Shown piece by piece: positions 32,644-35,812 of a DNA stretch of 35,812 bases; positions within the stretch are counted from its first letter, which is position 1; each line of letters begins with the position of its first letter. The notes under the pieces were generated by a model. It was given only the letters and a program-made list of their open reading frames with translations. It ran no database searches and was not told the DNA's origin. Location: NCBI GenBank assembly GCA_016181935.1, contig JACOYI010000003.1, positions 99,741 through 135,552 on the forward strand, in the 5' to 3' direction. A program made the position numbers and the translations under genes. Source of the stretch: Candidatus Niyogiibacteriota bacterium. GTDB lineage: Bacteria > Patescibacteriota > Minisyncoccia > HO2-45-28.

Positions 32644-33661
32644 GAAATTATTGATCATCACGCAAAAGGTGGACCGCAAGGACCGGAATCTCGGTTTTTT
32701 CCATCGGTGGCTCGAAGAATTCGCCGAGTACGCGGATCTCACCGTTATCACGAGTTTTATCGGCGACCACGCCCTGCCCGCGAATGTGCGGTTGTATTCG
32801 TTCGGAAAAGATCGGGGAGTTTCGCGGCTCGGGCGCATTCGGGAATATCGCCGGCTATATGCCCTCCATTCGCGCGAGGCGGATGCGGTCTTTTTTCACA
32901 TGGTGCCGGAATTTGTTGTCGCGGCTCTGCCCGTGATCCTTTTCCGCAGGCACCGGACGGCGTTGTGGTATGTGCACGGCTCCGTACCCCTATGGCTGCG
33001 CCTCGCTTCTCGGCTTGTTGACGGCATTTTTACCGCCTCAAAGGAAAGTTTTCGCCTCGCATCGCCCAAGGTCATACGCACGGGGCACGCGATCGACGCC
33101 GAATTTTTCAGGCCTGCGGCTTCGGCAGCGCCGCAAAACGCCGTTCGCTTGCTTGTTCTCGGCCGTATCTCGCCCGTGAAAAAGATCGAAGACATTATCG
33201 AAGCGTGCGCGCGGCTTTCCGGCGTGGCGTGGATCCTGTCGATCGTCGGCGGACCGCTCACGTCCGCGGACGAGGCTTATGTGAAAATGTTGCGGGAGCG
33301 CATCAGCGAGAAGGATCTTAAAAACAATATCGTATGGCGCGGCGCACATTCGTACGGCGAAATGCCCGCCATTTACCAAAGCCACGACCTGTTCATTTCC
33401 ATGTCTGGAACGGGCTCAGTGGACAAGGCGGTACTTGAGGCGATGGCGTGCGGGCTTACGGTCATTACCGCGAACGAAGCGTTTCGCGGCATTTTGCCGG
33501 CGAAGTATTTTTTGGAGTCGCGCGACCCGCAATTTCTTGCGGAGCGCATCACCCGATTGATGAATGAATTGCGGCCGAACTCCGAGCTCCGTTCGATCGT
33601 GGAACACCACCACAGTTTGTCCCGTACCGTTCGGACAATCGCGGAACGCTTGCTATCATAG
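32636..33661 (+). CDS. Glycosyltransferase (GT4-like)
   Basis: 341 residues. It starts KKLLIITQKVDRKDRNLGFF; the acceptor half ends with LWYVHGSVPLWLRLASRLVD, and the donor half has RLLVLGRISPVKKIEDIIEA, VGGPLTSADEAYVKMLRERI and the active-site region SMSGTGSVDKAVLEAMACGL, in which TGSVDK replaces the more common EGFG-type sequence. It overlaps the preceding gene by eight bases and ends just before dnaX; its stop codon overlaps the dnaX -10 box. Confidence 0.85.
   Translation: MRKKLLIITQKVDRKDRNLGFFHRWLEEFAEYADLTVITSFIGDHALPANVRLYSFGKDRGVSRLGRIREYRRLYALHSREADAVFFHMVPEFVVAALPVILFRRHRTALWYVHGSVPLWLRLASRLVDGIFTASKESFRLASPKVIRTGHAIDAEFFRPAASAAPQNAVRLLVLGRISPVKKIEDIIEACARLSGVAWILSIVGGPLTSADEAYVKMLRERISEKDLKNNIVWRGAHSYGEMPAIYQSHDLFISMSGTGSVDKAVLEAMACGLTVITANEAFRGILPAKYFLESRDPQFLAERITRLMNELRPNSELRSIVEHHHSLSRTVRTIAERLLS
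33654..33659 (+). promoter_or_regulatory. Possible extended -10 promoter of dnaX, leaderless type
   Basis: TGC-TATCAT, ending six bases before the ATG at 33666. The -35 region is poor (TTCGGA with an 18-base spacer). Confidence 0.4.
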
Positions 33662-33665
33662 CGCC

Positions 33666-34790
33666 ATGCCTACGGAACAGGTTCTTTATCGCAAATACCG
33701 GCCGCAGAGTTTTGCGGATGTTCGAGGGCAGGACCCGGTGGTGCGCATCCTTTCGAATGCGCTCGCCATGAACCGCATCGCGCATGCATATCTATTTTCC
33801 GGTCCCCGCGGCACAGGCAAAACGAGCGTCGCGCGCATTTTCGCACGCGCGGTTAACTGTGCCGATTTGGCTTGCGATTCGCCAACCGGCGAAGAGCAAT
33901 CGCCAAATCGAGCATCCCGACGAAGCGTTAGCGAGGAGGGACGGTTAATTCCATGCAACGCTTGCGAATCCTGCGCAGAGTTCTTATCGGGCCGCGCGCT
34001 CGATCTCGTGGAAATGGATGCGGCGTCGAATCGCGGCGTGGATGAGGTGCGCGCCATTCGCGAAGCGGCCGAGCTTTTGCCCATGCGCGCTAACTATAAA
34101 GTATACATTCTGGATGAGGCGCATATGCTCACGCGCGAGGCATGGAACGCGCTTTTAAAGCTCACTGAAGAGCCGCCGCCGCATGTGATTTTTATTTTGG
34201 CGACGACCGAGCCCGAAAAAGTTCCGGATACGGTTCAGTCCCGCGTTCAGCATCTGCAGTTCCGGTTGGCGGACGAGGCGACACTTGTGCGGGTGCTTGC
34301 GGACGCCGCCAAAAAAGAGGAGATGGCGCTCGAGCCCGATGCGGCTTCGATGCTCGCACTCTTTGCCGAAGGGTCGTTCCGCGACGCGCTGAATCTATTG
34401 GGGCAGGCGCAGGCGCTCTGCGGCAACACCATCACCGCCTCGGTGCTCGAGGATTTTTTTGGCGCGCCGTCAAAAACCGCGCTCGCGGAGGTCGCAAGCG
34501 CGCTTGCGTTGCGTGACGCCAAACATGCCATCGAATGCGCCGGACAGGTTTTTGCAAAGGGCTCCGACCCGCGGCTTTTTTTGAAACTTCTCATTCATCA
34601 ATTCCGCTCCCAATTTTTGGATGCGCTCCGAAGCGGGCGCGTTGAAAAAGACGCGGCGAATCCGTTCAGCGCCAAGGAACTCGAAACCATTTTGCGTATC
34701 CTGCTCGAAACCGCGACCGAGCGCCACTATTCCGGCTGGCGCGAATTGCCCATTGAGCTCGCGCTCCACCGCATCGTGCGGGAGCTTTGA
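33666..34790 (+). CDS. dnaX: DNA polymerase III subunit gamma (short DnaX)
   Basis: Clamp-loader ATPase, 374 residues, compared with more than 550 for tau-type DnaX. Walker A is FSGPRGTGKTS, the zinc cysteines are split by an insert (NCADLAC ... IPCNACESC), the DExx box is ILDEAHML, and the arginine-finger SRC motif is SRVQ. The lid and collar regions are present, but tau domains IV and V that bind helicase and polymerase are missing. Residues about 67-94 are extra relative to normal DnaX and are encoded by palindromic DNA. The start is set by MPTEQVLYRKYRPQSF, the family N-terminus. Confidence 0.95.
   Translation: MPTEQVLYRKYRPQSFADVRGQDPVVRILSNALAMNRIAHAYLFSGPRGTGKTSVARIFARAVNCADLACDSPTGEEQSPNRASRRSVSEEGRLIPCNACESCAEFLSGRALDLVEMDAASNRGVDEVRAIREAAELLPMRANYKVYILDEAHMLTREAWNALLKLTEEPPPHVIFILATTEPEKVPDTVQSRVQHLQFRLADEATLVRVLADAAKKEEMALEPDAASMLALFAEGSFRDALNLLGQAQALCGNTITASVLEDFFGAPSKTALAEVASALALRDAKHAIECAGQVFAKGSDPRLFLKLLIHQFRSQFLDALRSGRVEKDAANPFSAKELETILRILLETATERHYSGWRELPIELALHRIVREL
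33863..33941 (+). repeat. Palindromic element inserted in frame in dnaX
   Basis: Arms CGATTTGGC (33863-33871) and GCCAAATCG (33902-33910), then TTGC/GCAA, then TTCGCC/GGCGAA around AACC, form a stem of about 19 pairs. It is followed by TCCCGACGAAGCGTTAGCGA and then GGAGGGA. The element replaces the few residues normally found between the first two zinc cysteines. Confidence 0.75.
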
Positions 34791-34814
34791 TTTTTCACCG
34801 GCTTTTCTTATGAT

Positions 34815-34845
34815 GAACGCGGATACCGCCGCGTTCTTTTGTTTT
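34815..34845 (+). terminator. Terminator of dnaX
   Basis: GAACGCGG, loop ATACCG, CCGCGTTC, then TTTTGTTTT. Confidence 0.85.
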
Positions 34846-34858
34846 CCGGAGGGGTTGC

Positions 34859-35419
34859 GTGAAGAAAAAATGCAGGGTTTTTGTCGCGATTCTCGTGCCT
34901 CCTGAAATCCGGCGCGCAATTGTCCGCTGGCAGAAAGAGCATGCCGAACTCGGCGCCGATTGGCGGATGCGCTGGAAAAAACCGGCGAATCTTCACGTGA
35001 CGCTTATCGGGCCGTGGCGCGCCGGAAACACCGAAATCAGCGCCGCGAAACGAGCGCTTATGAGGGCGGCGGAGGATGCGCAGCCGTTCATGCTGGATAT
35101 CCGCAAAGTGCAATGGGGGCCGCCAAGCATGAAGCCGCGGCTCATCTGGTCGGCTGGAAGGACGCCAAAAGCATTCGGAGCGCTCAAGCGGAGCATCGAA
35201 CGGGAGCTCCTTTCGGACCCCAAAACGGGCGCACGTATTCGGGGGCGGTTTCCGAAAATCGCGCACATTACGGTCGCCAATTTCAAGCCGAATCGCCGCC
35301 TGCCGCCGCTCGATGAGCGCGTGGATTGGGCGTTCGAGGTTCGCTCTTTCGCGTTCATCAAGTCCACCCGCACGAGTGCATCCACCAAATACCGCATCGT
35401 CGGGCAGTTTGATTTTTAG
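34859..35419 (+). CDS. thpR: RNA 2',3'-cyclic phosphodiesterase (ThpR/LigT family)
   Basis: 186 residues of the 2H phosphoesterase fold, with both H-x-T/S motifs: LHVTLIGPW near residue 46 and AHITVANF near residue 139. The family hydrolyses RNA 2',3'-cyclic phosphates or joins 2',5' ends of tRNA halves. A GTG start is chosen because GGAGGGG lies five bases upstream and no ATG gives a complete N-terminus (RVFVAILVPPEIRR is the first conserved strand). It lies directly after the dnaX terminator. Confidence 0.9.
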   Translation: MKKKCRVFVAILVPPEIRRAIVRWQKEHAELGADWRMRWKKPANLHVTLIGPWRAGNTEISAAKRALMRAAEDAQPFMLDIRKVQWGPPSMKPRLIWSAGRTPKAFGALKRSIERELLSDPKTGARIRGRFPKIAHITVANFKPNRRLPPLDERVDWAFEVRSFAFIKSTRTSASTKYRIVGQFDF

Positions 35420-35436
35420 GGAAAATTCAGTATAAT
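35409..35436 (+). promoter_or_regulatory. Promoter-like pair immediately before a terminator
   Basis: TTGATT (35409-35414), a 16-base spacer and TATAAT (35431-35436). The predicted start near 35443 falls at the 5' arm of the terminator at 35441-35464, so any transcript would be only about 20 bases unless termination is bypassed. Confidence 0.5.
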
Positions 35437-35440
35437 GAAG

Positions 35441-35464
35441 GCGAGCATAACGCTCGCTTTTTTG
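35441..35464 (+). terminator. Terminator after thpR
   Basis: GCGAGC, loop ATAAC, GCTCGC, then seven T. Confidence 0.9.
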
Positions 35465-35480
35465 ATTGATATTACTAAAC

Positions 35481-35509
35481 TTGCAGCAATTACCATTTTT
35501 TGGTATAGT
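35481..35509 (+). promoter_or_regulatory. Promoter of the toxin-antitoxin operon
   Basis: TTGCAG (35481-35486), a 17-base spacer and TATAGT (35504-35509), ending ten bases before the antitoxin ATG at 35520. Confidence 0.7.
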
Positions 35510-35519
35510 GATCGTACCG

Positions 35520-35729
35520 ATGACCACAAAAACGCTCGAGAAGAAAGCAAAGAAGCTTGAGAAGGAAGTAGGACTTCTTCGTTCTTTTGTGATTGGTCAA
35601 GCGGGGAAAGACCCGGAAGGAAAATATAACTCTGATTTCGCCGAGCGGGCGTTAAAAGCGGCACAAGAGGGGCCGAGATACGAATTTAGAGATGCAAAAT
35701 CTTTTTTGAAACGCGTCAGGAGCGAATAG
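35520..35729 (+). CDS. Probable antitoxin of a type II toxin-antitoxin pair
   Basis: 69 residues. The charged helical N-terminus (TKTLEKKAKKLEKEVGLLRS) is followed by SDFAERALKAAQEGPRYEFR, resembling the toxin-binding C-terminal segments of small RelB/Phd-like antitoxins. The ATG fits a promoter that ends ten bases upstream. A RelE-like reading frame starts 12 bases after the stop. The exact antitoxin family is not clear. Confidence 0.65.
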   Translation: MTTKTLEKKAKKLEKEVGLLRSFVIGQAGKDPEGKYNSDFAERALKAAQEGPRYEFRDAKSFLKRVRSE

Positions 35730-35741
35730 CTTTTATCGATC

Positions 35742-35812
35742 GTGAGGGTTTATTACAGCGAATATTTTAGAAGGCGTGTTCAGAAACTCGTTGGAAAGCG
35801 CCAAGACAAGCT
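35742..35812 (+). CDS. RelE/ParE-like toxin (3' partial)
   Basis: Only 23 codons are visible before the window ends: from a GTG, the translation is MRVYYSEYFRRRVQKLVGKR followed by QDK. This resembles the first strand and basic helix of RelE/ParE-superfamily toxins. No clear Shine-Dalgarno sequence is seen; it probably relies on the antitoxin message. The rest lies outside the window, so the family (ribosome-dependent RNase or gyrase poison) cannot be decided. Confidence 0.6.
   Translation, partial: MRVYYSEYFRRRVQKLVGKRQDK

Overview
The window looks like a chromosomal piece of a Candidate Phyla Radiation (Patescibacteria) genome, most likely a Parcubacteria-type lineage. This is inferred from gene content: a 374-residue gamma-only DnaX, a shortened PheT, two soluble TraG/HerA-like motor ATPases next to a membrane partner, a Cys-rich zinc-ribbon protein of a type I associate with CPR genomes, a LTD/PKD surface protein and many small GT4 glycosyltransferases. 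TGA is used as a normal stop, so recoded lineages such as Gracilibacteria are unlikely. The DNA is moderately GC-rich with AT-rich spacers between some genes.

Layout. Positions 1-10.2 kb are informational: gatA (5' cut off), a small membrane protein, a divergent pair of tRNA genes (an odd initiator-like tRNA-Met on minus, tRNA-Met(CAT) on plus), tRNA-Asp, pheS-pheT, gyrB, a convergent patatin-like gene, then secE-nusG-rplK. From 10.3 to 15.1 kb lie thymidylate kinase and a double-domain ThyX-like gene, then secD-secF. From 15.4 to 18.8 kb are accessory genes: an acidic surface protein, a membrane-anchored proline-dehydrogenase-like protein coupled to a HAD phosphatase, and a regulator joining sigma region 4 to a HARE-HTH domain. 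From 18.8 to 27.5 kb is a secretion or DNA-translocation-like cluster. From 27.6 to 33.7 kb is a cell-surface glycosyltransferase block (one minus, four plus, overlapping ends). The right edge carries dnaX, thpR and the start of a toxin-antitoxin pair.

Non-coding structure is the most unusual part. (1) The tRNA-Met(CAT) gene is followed by an inverted copy of its own 3' half and then by a second direct copy interrupted by hairpins, an arrangement able to form mutually exclusive pairings. (2) A palindromic repeat with core AAGGGTAGTCCTT occurs six times at three loci, each time beside DnaA-box-like 9-mers, and two of the loci bracket the tmk-thyX pair. (3) Large nested inverted repeats sit in the nusG-rplK gap, after secF and between the two ATPase genes, while smaller palindromes are inserted in frame in pheS, dnaX and a glycosyltransferase, reminiscent of Rickettsia palindromic elements. 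(4) Several genes have a -10 box ending 6-8 nt before the start codon, implying leaderless mRNAs. (5) A four-copy heptamer repeat inside a glycosyltransferase gene could cause phase switching.

All calls rest on reading the sequence and family knowledge; no search or folding program was run.
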